Source: Mastigamoeba balamuthi (lineage: Eukaryota > Evosea > Mastigamoebida > Mastigamoebidae). Taken from it: a stretch of DNA of 64,000 bases. The notes beneath the pieces were generated by a model. That model made no database searches. It worked only from the letters and a program-made list of their open reading frames with translations, and had not been told where the DNA came from. The translations under genes and the position numbers were made by a program. Of this stretch, positions 53,827 through 64,000 are shown piece after piece. The stretch spans positions 62,001 through 126,000 of the forward strand of contig CACRSC010000019.1 in the NCBI GenBank assembly GCA_902651635.1. The letters are read 5' to 3'. Each line of letters begins with the position of its first letter. Within the stretch, counting starts at the first letter, position 1.

Positions 53827-55734
53827 ATGCTAGTTGCGCTCTCGTACGTTTTCGGACCCGCCGCGGTTGTGGTAAGTCTCTGCACCCCTCTCCGTCCAGT
53901 GCCAGCGCGCCGCGACTCAGGGCTGGTCCGCCTGGTGGTCTCCGCTGTCTGTCCCCGTCGCCGCAGGCTGTTCTTGTGCTCTGCGCGCTCCTCGTGAGGC
54001 ACTACAAGGACCGCCACAACTGCGAGGCCTTCCCGACGTTCGTCTCCACCGTCGCCATCTCCGTCGTCCTCATCTGCCTCATCCTCGTCCCCGTCGACAT
54101 TTTCCTGTAGGCCACACCCCCGCACCCCCTCAGCTGGAGCGGTGCTGACCCCGCCTGCAGCGTGTCGTCGTCTGTGGACGCCAATGGGCAAAAGATACCC
54201 GACTCGCAGATACGCGCGCGCGGGGACGTGCTCAAGTACACGTACCTGAGCATGTACGCCGTGCTGCTGGCGCTGGCGTCGTTTGTGGTGCCCTTTGCCT
54301 ACTTCTACTACGAGGAGTGGGACTCGGAGGACCCCTCGGTGCGCCGCCGCGTGCTCGGCGCGCTCAAGTACACCGTCTTCACCGTCGTGCTCGTCGTCAT
54401 CCTCCTCATCATCGGATTCTTCGTCCGCGTGCGTCAGCGACAACGCGTTCGCAGCGGAAGGCATTTCCGCGACATTTCCCCGAATCAATTCCGGGAAACT
54501 GACCGCCCCGCTCCCTTGGCCTCCCTCGGCGTCCCTCCGCCTCCCTGCTCTCCCAGACGGGGTCGCCGGCCGGGTTGGACCCGGGCAGTGCGTCCGAGTG
54601 GTGGCAGAGGCTCAAGGAGAAGAACGGCTCGTTCTCCAACGCGATCGGGTTCATCGTGGGGTGCCTGACGGTCGTGGGCCTGGCGGTCTGGCTGAGCTAC
54701 ACGGCGCTCGGCATGTCGTCGATGCCCATGGCGCTCATCAAGGGCCGCAGGCAGGCGCTCGACGAGGCCTCGGACGTGCAGCGCAACCTCGAGCGCACGC
54801 GCCGCCGCACGCGCGAGATCAACAGCCGCTACGCGTCGGGCAAGCGCCTGAGCAAGCGCGACGAGCAGCGGCTGGACCTCCTGCAGCGCCAGGAGAAGGT
54901 CTACCTGCAGCACGGCAGGAGGCTCAGCCAGGAGCAGGGCAGCTGGGGCGCCAAGGCGGCCGCCTTCGCGCGCCCCGTCGGCGTGTGCGCCGGCGTCGCG
55001 CTGGTGCTCTGGGCGCTGCTCATCGTGGCGTCGGTGCTGATGACGCAGGTCGACAAGGTGCTGTACGCGAGGTGCGGCTACAAGTGCGGCTACATGCTCT
55101 CGATGCCGCGCGTCGACAACCCGCTCGACCTCGCGCTGGTGGCCCTCGCCAAGTTCTTCCCGCTCGACTACATCGTCGTCGGCGCCGTCATCCTCTTCTT
55201 CTTCTTCTGCACCATCTCGGGCCTCAAGTACATCGGCATCCGCTTCTTCTGGATCCACGTGAGTGCCAGTTCTTGAATTCCGCGCCCGCTGGCGTGGCAC
55301 TCGCTCACCTATTCGTGGGCTGGCAGCTGTTCGACTTCAAGGCGCACAGGACAGAGCCCCAGGGGCTGCTGCTGGGGTCGGTGTTCCTGATGCTGTCGCT
55401 GCTGTGCCTCAACATGGAGCTGCTCACCATCGTGCCGCGCTACGCGACGTTTGGGACGCAGACGTACATGCTCAACGGGACCAAGACGAGGTGCGACCTG
55501 ACGGCGCCCGTCGAGCAATGCACGATGACGCAGGTGGCGTCGTTCCTGAACATCGTGACGGGCGTGAACCAGAGCTTCCTGGGCATCATCTTCTACTACG
55601 CCACGTGGATATTCCTCGTCATGTGGCTGCTCGGGCTGATCGTGACGGCAATCAGGCGCAGGCCTGCCAATGTTGAGGTCACTGAGGACGACGTCCTGGA
55701 GGAGGAGGACAGGCGCAACGGCGACCTGTATTGA
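53827..55734 (+). CDS. LMBRD1: LMBRD1-like (LMBR1 family) multispan protein, probable lysosomal cobalamin transporter
   Basis: The family carries vitamin B12 from the lysosome to the cytosol with ABCD4 in animals. Exon 1 (MLVALSYVFGPAAVV) joins AVLVLCALLVRHYKDRHN; TM2 ends LILVPVDIFL/VSSS, matching human LLPVDIFLVSYM. The next exon has PFAYFYYEEWDSEDPS (human PFVYFYYEEKDDDD). Then come SYTALGMSSMPMALIKG, a coiled-coil loop, FFPLDYIVVGAVILFFFF, GLKYIGIRFFWIH, and a last exon with APVEQCTMTQVASF and FYYATWIFLVMWLLGLI. The acidic C-terminus matches the family. Five or so introns. I chose the ATG at 53827 because it gives the family's normal N-terminal length. Confidence 0.9.
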
Positions 55735-55877
55735 TTAACCAACACAAAAGTTATGCAACGCATCAATCACGGTTCGGGAATACTACTGGCGTTTTGCGCA
55801 GCAACAAAGTCACGTTAAGTTGTTCTCACTCTCACTCGGGTGGAGAAGGTTCGTTGGTAAATTATAGTTTGTAGAAA
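55735..55877. other. Spacer between LMBRD1 and the tRNA gene
   Basis: AT-richer 3' flank with no feature. The tRNA that follows has internal promoter boxes, so no external promoter is needed here. Confidence 0.4.
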
Positions 55878-55948
55878 GCGTTCGTGGTTCAATGGTAGAA
55901 TCTACGCCTCCCACGTGTAGGACCCGGGTCCGATTCCCGGCGAACGCA
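55878..55948 (+). tRNA. tRNA-Gly (anticodon CCC)
   Basis: 71 nt that fold into a full cloverleaf. The acceptor GCGTTCG pairs exactly with CGAACGC, with discriminator A at 55948. The anticodon stem TACGC/GTGTA encloses the loop CTCCCAC, giving CCC. The T-arm is CCGGG/CCCGG with loop TCCGATT. The A box is TGGTTCAATGG and the B box GGTCCGATTCC. There is no intron, and CCA is not encoded, as expected in eukaryotes. Confidence 0.96.
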
Positions 55949-56247
55949 GAATTTTTAGCGAGAGAGTTTCTACGAAATGCTCCAGAATTCGCGTTGTGTT
56001 GTTCTCACCTCGTTCTCGACCGTTAAATCGAGAAATCCTCGAGAAAGATGTGCTTAGTGACGAACGTGCACGTGGGTGCAGCTCCGTACACAGCAGACGT
56101 CACACAACGTGTCTCGGCGATATTTTGCATCCCCGGAACTTTCTCAACCTCGGCTGCGTCGGCTCCGGCACCGGGGGGTCACGCTCCTCTGCTCCGGCGC
56201 CTGCTCGTACATCTCTTTCCCCTCTTTCTCTCTTGGCGATCACGAAA
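55949..56247. other. Spacer before the PIAS gene
   Basis: About 300 bp, the presumed promoter and 5' leader of the PIAS gene. Short antisense and sense frames are GC-driven. No other feature is seen. Confidence 0.4.
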
Positions 56248-58736
56248 ATGTTGCCGTCCATAAGCGCGCTGGCGCTGCCGACCTTCTCGCACGCGCCCCC
56301 AGTCCCCCCCGCCGCCCCGCCCGCCCCCCAAGTCCCGCCGCTCGCGCCCCCGCCGGGCTCGGGCCCCGCGCCGCTCGCCCCGCTCCCGANCTCCCGACGA
56401 CCCCCTACCGACGCTGCACCGCCAGCGCCTCGCCGAGGAGGACGCCGTGCGCAGGCTCCAGGACCAGCTGCGCCGCGAGGCCGCCGAGCGCAAAGCCGCG
56501 CAGGCCCGCGCCGCACAGGCCCGCGCGATGGCCGCCCAGCGCACGCGCGCCCAGCAGCAGTCGCTCTCGATCAGCGCCAAGGCCCTGCTGCTCCAGCAGC
56601 AGCAGCAGGCGGCCGCCGAGAGCGCGCGGCAGAGGCCCGCGATGGCGGTGCAGGCGTACGCGGCGCGGGCGCAGCAGAGGATGACGCAGACGAAGCTCGC
56701 GCTGATGCCCGGGCCGCCTCCGATGCGGATCTCGGCGTTGGCGCACGCGCAGCAGCAGCAGCAGCAGCAGCAGCTGGCGGGGGCCGGCGGGTCGCAGATA
56801 GGGGGTCTCGTGCAGACGGGGATGGCCAGGCCCAGGAGCCACGGAGGCGAGAACAACCCGTGGGCGAGGGTGCGCGAGCGGGACATTTTTCAGCCCGAGA
56901 TTTGCCGTTGGCCTTTTCGGGATGGATTTCCGGTATCCGATACTGATTCCGGCCCGTGGCGCTACCGAAATTTATCAGAAGCAAGTGTTGGAGATCACGC
57001 CGGACGATTTCCCGTTCCTGGCCGTCTCGGAGACGCTGATCCCCGACTTCACGCTGCCGCACGGGCAGAACGGCCCCATGCGCTACCACTTCAACATCTC
57101 GCCCGAGGTCTACTCGCAGTGCGCGCCCCTCTTTCTCTCTTTTTTCCATCCCCCTGGGAATACTTGAACTGTGACGTGGCAGGATCTGAAAAGAAAGTCG
57201 CGCTTTGGGGCTGCGCCGGGCAGGGCGAGGGCGGGGCTGCAGCAGGTCCGGTTATGCGCGGTCAAGAACAAGGACAAGAAGAGCGTCTACGTCGGCGTCT
57301 GCCCGATCCACTTCAAGGTCAACGACCACATCGGCGTCTGCCCGGCCCTCGTCACAACCTCCACGCGCGACGCCTTCGTGCGGGCTCCCAAACATCCCAC
57401 ACGGAAATATCTTCCCCGGGGAATCTGTATAAGGAAGATTCCAAAAATCTCAGGATTCCTGTATCTCTCCCTCCTGCAGAAAACGCTGGACAGCGTCTAC
57501 GGCGTGAACATCTCCCCGATGATCAAGCGGGCCGACAACGAGCTGCTGGTGATGTCGAGCCGCTGCTGCTGCGCGTTCTCGTTCAAGGTCGTCGTCGTCC
57601 GCGCCGTCCGGATCACGGACATCGTCTCTCACGCCCTCCGCGCGATGCGCATGCCCGACGACGAGGCGCGCTCGCGCGTCCGCGCGTTTTTCACCGGTTC
57701 CGGCGAGTCGGACCTGGAGCTGACCAAGTCCCGGCTGTCGCTGCGGTGCCCGCTGGCGATGGTGCGGATGACGGCGCCAGTGCGGACGGCCAAGTGCTCG
57801 CACCTGCAGTGCTTTGACCTCAACAGCTTCCTGACGTTCAACCAGTCGAGCCCGCGCTTCCTCTGCCCCGTCTGCGGCACGAGCGCCTTCTTCTCGCAGC
57901 TGCTCGTCGACCCCTTTGCCCAGGGCATCCTCGAGCGCGCGCCCCCGGACTGCGACGAGGTCGTCATCCACCCCGACTGCTCCTGGGAGCCCGCGCCCGC
58001 CACGGGCACCTACGCCGACGGCAGCGACGAGAGCGACTCGGAGCCCTCGCCGCGCCTGCAGCCCCCGGCCTCGTCGCGCAAGCGCCCGGCCCCGGACGCC
58101 TCTGCCTGTGCCTCGGCCTCTGGGGCCCCCTCGCGCCACGCGCCGTCCCCGGGCCCCGCGCTGCCTGCGCAGGCGCTCGGCCTGGGGCCCAACTGCTCGG
58201 GCGCTGCGTGCCGGGCGGGGCAGGCGCCGGCGGAGCCCCCGGCCAAGCGGGCGGCCGCGGGCCTGTGCGGGGCGGCGGGCGGGTGGCCGTCTGCGCCGCC
58301 GAGCCTCGCGCGGCTGCTGAACGCGCAGCAGCAGCCGCCGATGTGCGTGGGGTCGCTGGGCTGCGGGGGCCCTGCAGACAGCGCCGACGTCGACCACGGG
58401 CGCGCGGCCCTGGCGGCGATGCTGCTGCAGCCCTCGCCCCTCGTCAGCCCCACCATCTCGCAGAGCCCCGCGCCCCAGCCGTCGATGATGTCGTCGATGT
58501 CGTCGATGCCGCAGGTGCCGTCGTTCTCGTCGCTCTCTGCGCTGCCGTCGATGTCGATGTCTATGTCGATGGCCCCGCAGCAGCAGCAGCAGCAGCAGCA
58601 GTACCTGCAGATGCAGCAGCAGCAGCAGATGGCCGTGGAGATGCAGCTCAAGCAGCAGCAGCAGCTGCAGATGCAGGCGCAGCAGCACAGGGGCAAGGGG
58701 CTCGCCAACGGCTCGGTCATTGTGCTCGACGACTGA
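56248..58736 (+). CDS. PIAS/Siz-type SUMO E3 ligase (PINIT-like, SP-RING, polyQ tail)
   Basis: Nuclear SUMO ligase. The start MLPSISALALPTFSHAP is followed by a Pro-rich part, then a coiled Gln/Ala/Arg-rich region (56450-56800). A PINIT-like exon (about 56975-57120) has LEITPDDFPFLAVSETL; later exons have LCAVKNKDKKSVYVGVCP and HFKVNDHIGVCPAL. The SP-RING (about 57740-57920) reads LRCPLAMVRMTAPVR, AKCSHLQCFDLNSFL and FLCPVCGT, with the usual C-x-H-C-C-C layout. The C-terminus is Ser/Pro-rich with several Gln runs. One unknown base at 56390 sits where the reading frame slips by one; the flanking frames are both coding, so this is most likely an assembly fault and not a real break. Confidence 0.88.
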
Positions 58737-59253
58737 GCGGGAGGGCTCTCTTGCTGGCCGCCCCGTCGTGGCCCACCCGCACCCCCTCCGTTCAGAGGCG
58801 ACGCAGAGGGGGCGGCGGCAGAGCAGGGCAGGTGGAAAGGGACAGACGCCTTGTGTGCGAGCTGCGTCTGGGTTTGGGTTTGGGTTTGGGGGGGCTCCCA
58901 GAGGAGTGGGGGCCCCCCGCTGTGCTACAGGCGGTGGTTTGAGGTGTTGTATCGCGTGCGGCCTCCTCCAACATAACATAAGAGGAAGCTAAACAATTCA
59001 TCTAGAAGAGTTACTCAACTCTTGTTACCGCTCTATGCTTGCTATACACCCCCATCTCTTCTCATCTGTCCACGTCATCGTCCCCGTTACCGTATTCCCA
59101 GTCCTCCCGGGGAGGAGGATTCGCTCGCCACAACAGGTGTTTGCGATATCGGGAAGATTTATAACCCCCTTTTTTGGCTTGCTGTTCCGATTTTGCAGCG
59201 TCAACCGCACGCGACGACACGAGAGAACCCGTTGGGTGCGAAGACTAACGACG
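58737..59253. other. Intergenic stretch with a short TTTGGG repeat
   Basis: About 515 bp between PIAS and the kelch-MYND-RING gene. It contains three to four copies of GGGTTT at 58870-58894 and nothing else recognisable. The second half is the promoter side of the next gene. Confidence 0.5.
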
Positions 59254-61238
59254 ATGTCGGGAGCAAGCATCAGCAGCAGCGACCAGCAGCCGGGAGTGGG
59301 GCAGCTGGGCAAGTGGTGCCGGATCAACGACCTGGGGCCCATGCCTCCGCCGCAGGTGGGCCACGTGGCCTGCGTGCTGCCCGAGCGCCAGCAGGCCGTC
59401 GTCTGGTCGCACTGGCCCGGCGCCCTGCAGGCCCTGCTCCTCTTCGACGCCGCGACGGCCTCGTTCTGCGTCCCCTCGGCCTGGCGGGGCACGCGGACGC
59501 CCAAGTACCACCTCGGGCAGGTCCTCGTCCGGGCCGGAGGCCGGGCCCTGCTGGTGCCCTCGGAGGGCTTCCCGCGGGCGCTGCAGTGGGCCGACCTCGA
59601 CACGTTCCAGTGGAGCAGGGAGCCCGCGACGGCCGCCAGGGGCTCGGCGCTGCCCCGCGAGGACCTCGCCCTCGTCGCCGCGGCCACCATCGACGGCACG
59701 GTCTACGTCTTCGGCGGCAACCTCACGGGCGACTTCTCGGGCAGTATGTGGGCGCTCGACACGCGCCCGGCCGTGCCGGTGTGGCGCGAGGTCGTCCGGC
59801 CGGCGGGCAGCCCGTGGCCCTGCGCCAGGAAGCGCGCGCAGGCCGTCGCGGTGGGCGACAGGTACTTGGTGATGTTCGGGGGGCTCGTGACCGAAGTCAG
59901 CAACGCGACGGACCTCTGGGTCTTCGACGCGCGCCGCGAGCAGTGGCACGAGGTCGAGGCGCGGCCCGGCGAGCCCGTGCCGCCGCCGCGCGAGGCCTCG
60001 TCGCTCTGCGAGTACCACGCGTTCGGCGCGCCCGAGGCGACGCACGCGCTGCTCTACGGCGGCTGCGCCATCACGGGGGCGACGCTGGGCGACCTCTGGG
60101 CCCTCGACCTGCGCTCGCTCCGCTGGCGCGAGCTGCGCAGCGCCTCGGCGTCGGTCCGGGGCTTCTCGGGCCACCTCAACTTCGTGCTGGGCCGGCACCT
60201 CTTTGTGCACAGCGGCTTCGTGCGCCCGTGGGTCTACAACGAGCGCATGTTCAAGCTCGACCTGCCCGAGGCCGTGCTCTGCCCCGGCGAGCGCCCCGAC
60301 AGCGCCCCCGCGCGCGGATGGGCGTGCATCCGCTGCGGATGCGTGACGTCGCGCAAGTGCTCCAAGTGCGGGCGGGTGCCCCTGTGCTCGGAAGAGTGCC
60401 AGGAGTGGGTGCTGGAGACGCACGGGCCTCAGTGCTTCACGCCCGAGGAGAGCGTCGAGGCGGTGCACAGGGTCGCCAAGCTCGAGGCCGAAAACAAGGA
60501 GCTCCGGGAGCAGCTGGCACAGTTCACCGGCAAGCTACAGCGCCAGACGGCCTTCATCGTCTGCCTGCGCCGCGAGGTCGAAGAGAGGCAGCAGGCCATC
60601 GACCTTAAGTCTTCGGTCGTCGGCTCGCTGAGCGAGAGGGTAGGAGAGCTCAAGCGGGAGCTGCAGGGGAAGACGGACCTCATGCAGGACCTCGCCGCGC
60701 AGATGCAGGACCAGACGCAGAAGTCCGCCGAGGCCACCGCGCAGCTCGCAGCGTCGGTCGAGCTGCTGCAGCGGGAGCGCTCGACGCTGGTCAGTGACAT
60801 CTGCTCCAAGGAGAAGGAGGCGCTCAACCTCAAGTCCACAGTTGAGTTCCTCCGACTGGCTTCTCCCCCTTTTCCCGCCAGCACTGAGCACACAAACGTC
60901 CTCTCCCCCATCAGGTGACAGACCTCGTGAAACAGAGGGAGGACATGCAGCACAGGCTGGCAGAGCTGGACGAGACGAAGAAGTGGAACGAGGAGGAGTA
61001 CCACAAAGCCCTCGAGAAGCTGGGGTCCACGAGCATCGATCTCTCCAAGGTGTCGCAGGAGTTCCGCGACCTCACGACGTGCCCCATTTGCTGCGAGCCC
61101 AACGTGCCGAGGAACTGCACTCTGAGCGGGTGCGGACACGTGTTCTGCAAGCCCTGCGCAGAGGCCATCCTTCAGCGCTCCTCGATGTGCCCACTGTGCC
61201 GTACCAGGTTCTCCACCATCAAGCAGCTCTACATGTGA
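59254..61238 (+). CDS. Kelch-repeat, MYND-type zinc finger, coiled-coil and RING protein
   Basis: Two exons with one intron at 60841-60914 (LKST/VTDLVKQRED). The N-terminal half is a kelch propeller (TVYVFGGNLTGDFSGSMWALD, YLVMFGGLVTEVSNATDLWVF, HALLYGGCAITGATLGDLWALD). A MYND-type finger follows (about 60325-60440: CIRCGCVTSRKCSKCG, CSEECQEW and H-x3-C), then a long coiled coil (60460-61060). A C-terminal C3HC4 RING (61078-61215) reads CPICCEPNVPRNCTLSGCGHVFC, in two parts, with CPLCRTRF. The RING with its preceding coil resembles BRE1/RNF20-type ends, so an E3 ubiquitin ligase is likely. I know of no standard protein with this full order. The ATG at 59254 lies just after a short leader. Confidence 0.85.
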
Positions 61239-61386
61239 AGCACACCCCCGTGTGGCTCCGACTGACCTGTGGTGGTCTCGGGGCAATTGAGACCGAGACC
61301 CGGCTTCTCCCCACACACTCTTTCGGCCGACCAGCAGACAAATGTAACTGGAAGGGGAACGTGGAAACTGCATGCATTTGGTGGTC

Positions 61387-63578
61387 TTACGGGTTGACTG
61401 GCGTGGAGTTTGAGGACTCTGTGTCCTGCGCAGACGGCACGAGAGCGACGGACTCGATGGCCGCGGGGCTCTTCTCTGCGCGCCAAGAGTCGATGGGGCT
61501 AATGCGGTCGAGCAGGAAGAAAACGACGACACTGACGACCGCGAAGAGGTCGACGATGACGACCATCGCGACGAACGGCACGTAGGCGCTGAGGAAGAAC
61601 CAGAGCCCCATCGTCAGCGACAGCACGAGGAACCTGGCCGCGAAGGCCACCGCGGCGGTCTCCTCGGTGTAGAACAGCCCGATGACCGAGAAGATCTGCG
61701 TGTTGTTGACAGCGTCCACCGAGCCCAGCAGCCCCCCGGTGATGAACAGCAGGCACTTGCTCATGAACGTCAGCGTCTCGCCTGCGGTGGCTCGCGATTA
61801 GCGGGGGGAGGGGGCAGAGCCGCAAGAGATGCGGAGAGCACTTGGGTGGGGGCTGCTGGAGCGCGAGAGCCACGAGAGCGAGGTGGCGATGACCATGCAG
61901 ACGGCGCCGAAGCAGACCACCGGGCGCTTGCCGACAATGTCCGAGACCTTGCCCGTCGTCAGCGACATCACGACGTTGAACGCGCCAAAGACGGCCATGG
62001 CGTAGCCGAGGAAGTTAGGCCCTGCCAGCAGCGGGAACACACCGAACATGAACGGCACAGTCGTCCCGCTGCAGGAGAGGAGGGACGCAGTCCAGTGAGC
62101 ACAGGGGAGCCCAACGTGTAGGTGTAGAGGAATATAAAGTAGGGAAGGAAGAAAGGCGCACTGGTAGAGAACGAAGATGGAGATGAGGACCATGCGCTTG
62201 TCCTTGAAGGCGCTGACAGTGGCGAGCAGGCGCGACTTGAGGCTCTGCTGGTTCTTGTTGCTCTGCTTGCGCGGGAACGTCGGGATGCTGCGCGGACAAG
62301 TCGTCAGAGATGCCATCAGAGGGCAGCTCGGGCTGGCAAGGGTGAGCGGAGGAGCAGACCGCAGGAGGAAGAGAAGCGGGAAGGCCAGGAACGCGGCGAC
62401 GGCGAGGCACGAGTAGAGGCCCTTGAGGCCAAAGGTGTTTTTGACGACCTGGCCAGCCAGGTTGCCCACGAGCTGGTGCGCCTGCATGATGGCAAAGAAC
62501 TGGGCGGGGCAGGGGCGGCGGTGAACAGAGGGCGGCAAACGACAGAGACGACAGGCGCTCACCACGCCGCTGTAGAGCCCGAGGGTCTCCTTCGACGAAC
62601 TGAAAAGGACGAACGCACTCTGCACAAGCGAGCGTTAATTTCTCTTCCGCCTCCCCTCGTGCAGCCGCAGAAGCTGCGAGGAGAGACACAACTGCGCGAG
62701 AGGCAGCGCACCCCCTGCGCAATCCACATGAGGCCGAGGCCGATGCCGGCCACCATGGACGACCCGATCAGCGCCACCGCGTTGTGCCACATGTTGAAAA
62801 TAGGGAACGGGACAACCATCAGCACTCCGATCATCATCACAAGCCTGTGGCACAGCGCAGGCCCGGCCGTCAGTCGGCCGACCTCACAATAGAAAAAAAC
62901 CCCTGGAAGACACGCACTTCTCGCCGATGGCACCGACAGCCGCGGGGGCAAAAACTGACGACGCGCCCAGCATGAAGTTCACGACAGAGCACTCGATGAA
63001 GCCCAGCTGGCCGTGCACCGACGACGCGAAGTTCTGGAACGCAGCCGAGTGTGTGAGCTGTCCGCTTCGCAAATCCGGTCCGGCCAAAATCAATTGAAGC
63101 CCGCGTCTTTCTTTTCATCCGCGAAGCGACACGCGCATCGAAATCGGACGCGAACGCGAATTATCATATTACGTCATTGGACAAACGCTGAACTGCACCA
63201 ATCTCGGTGTGAAAAAGCGTTGCCGAGGCTTTGCGCCGGTTTTCTACGCGGGCTGTGCGCGGGGCTGAGTGGCTGAGGGGGGCTGCACACCTGCGCGACG
63301 TTGTAGCCGACGAAGGCGAAGAAGAAGGCGACGCCCAGCACGACGACGTTGCCCAGGCCCCGCGAGCACGGCAGACACGGTGAATACGGTGCGGTCATGT
63401 CGAGACCCGACGACGGGCCGGCGTCGGGTCCGTGCTGCAGCGGGTCCGACCCGACGACGACGTCTGCGTCGCCGGGCTCGGGCGACGCGAGGTCGGGGTC
63501 GGGGCTCTGCCCGAGGATCGCCTCGCCGGCGTTGAGGGGCGTCGCGGTGCTGTTCTGCAGATCGTCGCGGTGCTCCAT
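61387..63578 (-). CDS. UNC93-like major-facilitator membrane protein
   Basis: Multi-exon, about 11-12 spans. The ATG at 63578 starts MEHRDDLQNSTATPLNAG, followed by an acidic N-terminus and the first span (NVVVLGVAFFFAFVGYNVAQ). Later exons have GFIECSVVNFMLGASSVFAP, GVLMVVPFPIFNMWHNAVAL, AGIGLGLMWIAQG, QAHQLVGNLAGQVV, a charged central loop (RKQSNKNQQSLKSRL), FGVFPLLAGPNFLGYAMAV, and GKVSDIVGKRPVV, the MFS-type loop. The last exon reads SVIGLFYTEETAAVAF and ends with a short Ser-rich tail. UNC93 relatives regulate channels or chaperone receptors; transport is unproven. Introns split nearly every pair of spans. It is convergent with the kelch-RING gene (about 150 bp between stops). Confidence 0.75.
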
Positions 63579-64000
63579 GCTCCCTGAGCGGTTGCAGACA
63601 GATTTGGCGACTGTTGATTTTTCGTGAACAGATTCACCGCGAGGTATCTTCGACCTTTGGTCAAAACGGTATGGGGGGCGGAAATTCCGCACCTGAGTGA
63701 ATCCGGGAAATCCCACAGGGATGGAAAATCGATTGCACCACCCTTTTTTTATTTTCTGTACTGCAGGCAGAAAAGTCACAGGGCAGTACCGCGGTGGGTG
63801 GCATGTAGAGCTGTTGCACGCACCCATGACCTACCGTATGAGTTCCATGAACTGGGCAACCTGTTCCCAGCATGGGTCTGATGGGGTTGGTCAGCATGAC
63901 CACCGTGTTCATGCGAGTACAGCACTAGGCCTAACCGCGTCGTCACACTGCTGGCTAGACCCCCAGGTGCCCATTCTGCCACAGAATGAGCACAGACCAC
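63579..64000. other. Right-end intergenic stretch
   Basis: About 420 bp upstream of the UNC93-like gene. No coding signal, RNA gene or repeat is recognised. It probably includes the promoter of that gene. Confidence 0.4.

Noticed and set aside
58870-58894. Telomere-like TTTGGG repeats
   Set aside because: There are only three to four copies between two ordinary genes. This is too short to call a telomere or a fusion point.
1-64000. CRISPR arrays, operons or other bacterial features
   Set aside because: Genes are intron-split and individually promoted, with eukaryotic families and a tRNA lacking encoded CCA. No regularly spaced repeats were seen.

Overview
The window is nuclear DNA of a GC-rich, intron-bearing eukaryote, probably a free-living flagellated protist. 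Nearly every gene has short GT-AG introns (about 45-210 nt). TAA, TAG and TGA all act as stops, so the code looks standard. The conserved genes are all eukaryotic: PWP2/UTP1, kinesin-2, an LMBRD1-like transporter, a PIAS-type SUMO ligase, a RhoGAP, an arrestin, a tetraspanin and an UNC93-like carrier. Kinesin-2 implies cilia or flagella. The arrestin-C2 and BAR/PH/RhoGAP-type adaptors would suit an amoeboid or phagotrophic lifestyle (for example an amoeboflagellate). I cannot fix the lineage from sequence alone.

Layout. 0.3-6.3 kb: two convergent members (A on +, B on -) of a large cysteine-rich, receptor-like membrane protein family. 6.4-11.1 kb: PWP2 (-) and a tetraspanin-like gene (+) in divergent orientation. 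11.2-14.0 kb: a third, diverged family member (C). 14.1-23.2 kb: a nucleoside-phosphorylase-like protein, an unrecognised protein, an F-box/leucine-rich protein, a small membrane protein, and a BAR-like/PH-like/RhoGAP/WD40 protein. 23.2-27.7 kb: a secreted double-psi-beta-barrel (DPBB, expansin/RlpA-like) gene (-) divergent from family member D (+). 27.8-37.7 kb: an AT-rich island into which a 7.4-kb LINE (28,535-35,909), flanked by 18-bp target-site duplications, has inserted. 37.8-39.9 kb: an arrestin-WW-C2 protein. 40.8-48.0 kb: a second DPBB (-)/receptor (+) divergent pair (member E), a decayed fragment of E, and tandem member F. 48.1-63.6 kb: kinesin-2, a large unrecognised protein, LMBRD1-like, tRNA-Gly(CCC), PIAS, a kelch-MYND-RING protein and an UNC93-like carrier.

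The most distinctive content is the receptor-like family, with six genes plus one relic. Each has a signal peptide, a conserved roughly 190-residue N-terminal ectodomain that I do not recognise, four CDCxCGxxDPDC-type repeats, and three CGNGxxDxxEECDxG-type repeats. One membrane span follows, with a glycine zipper in five of the six, then a short tail with two conserved motifs. Two of the genes are paired head-to-head with secreted DPBB genes. Both intergenic regions carry a shared roughly 60-bp element whose core contains a Myb-type CCGTTA site. This is a plausible, apparently undescribed surface/matrix gene system. Its function is inference only.
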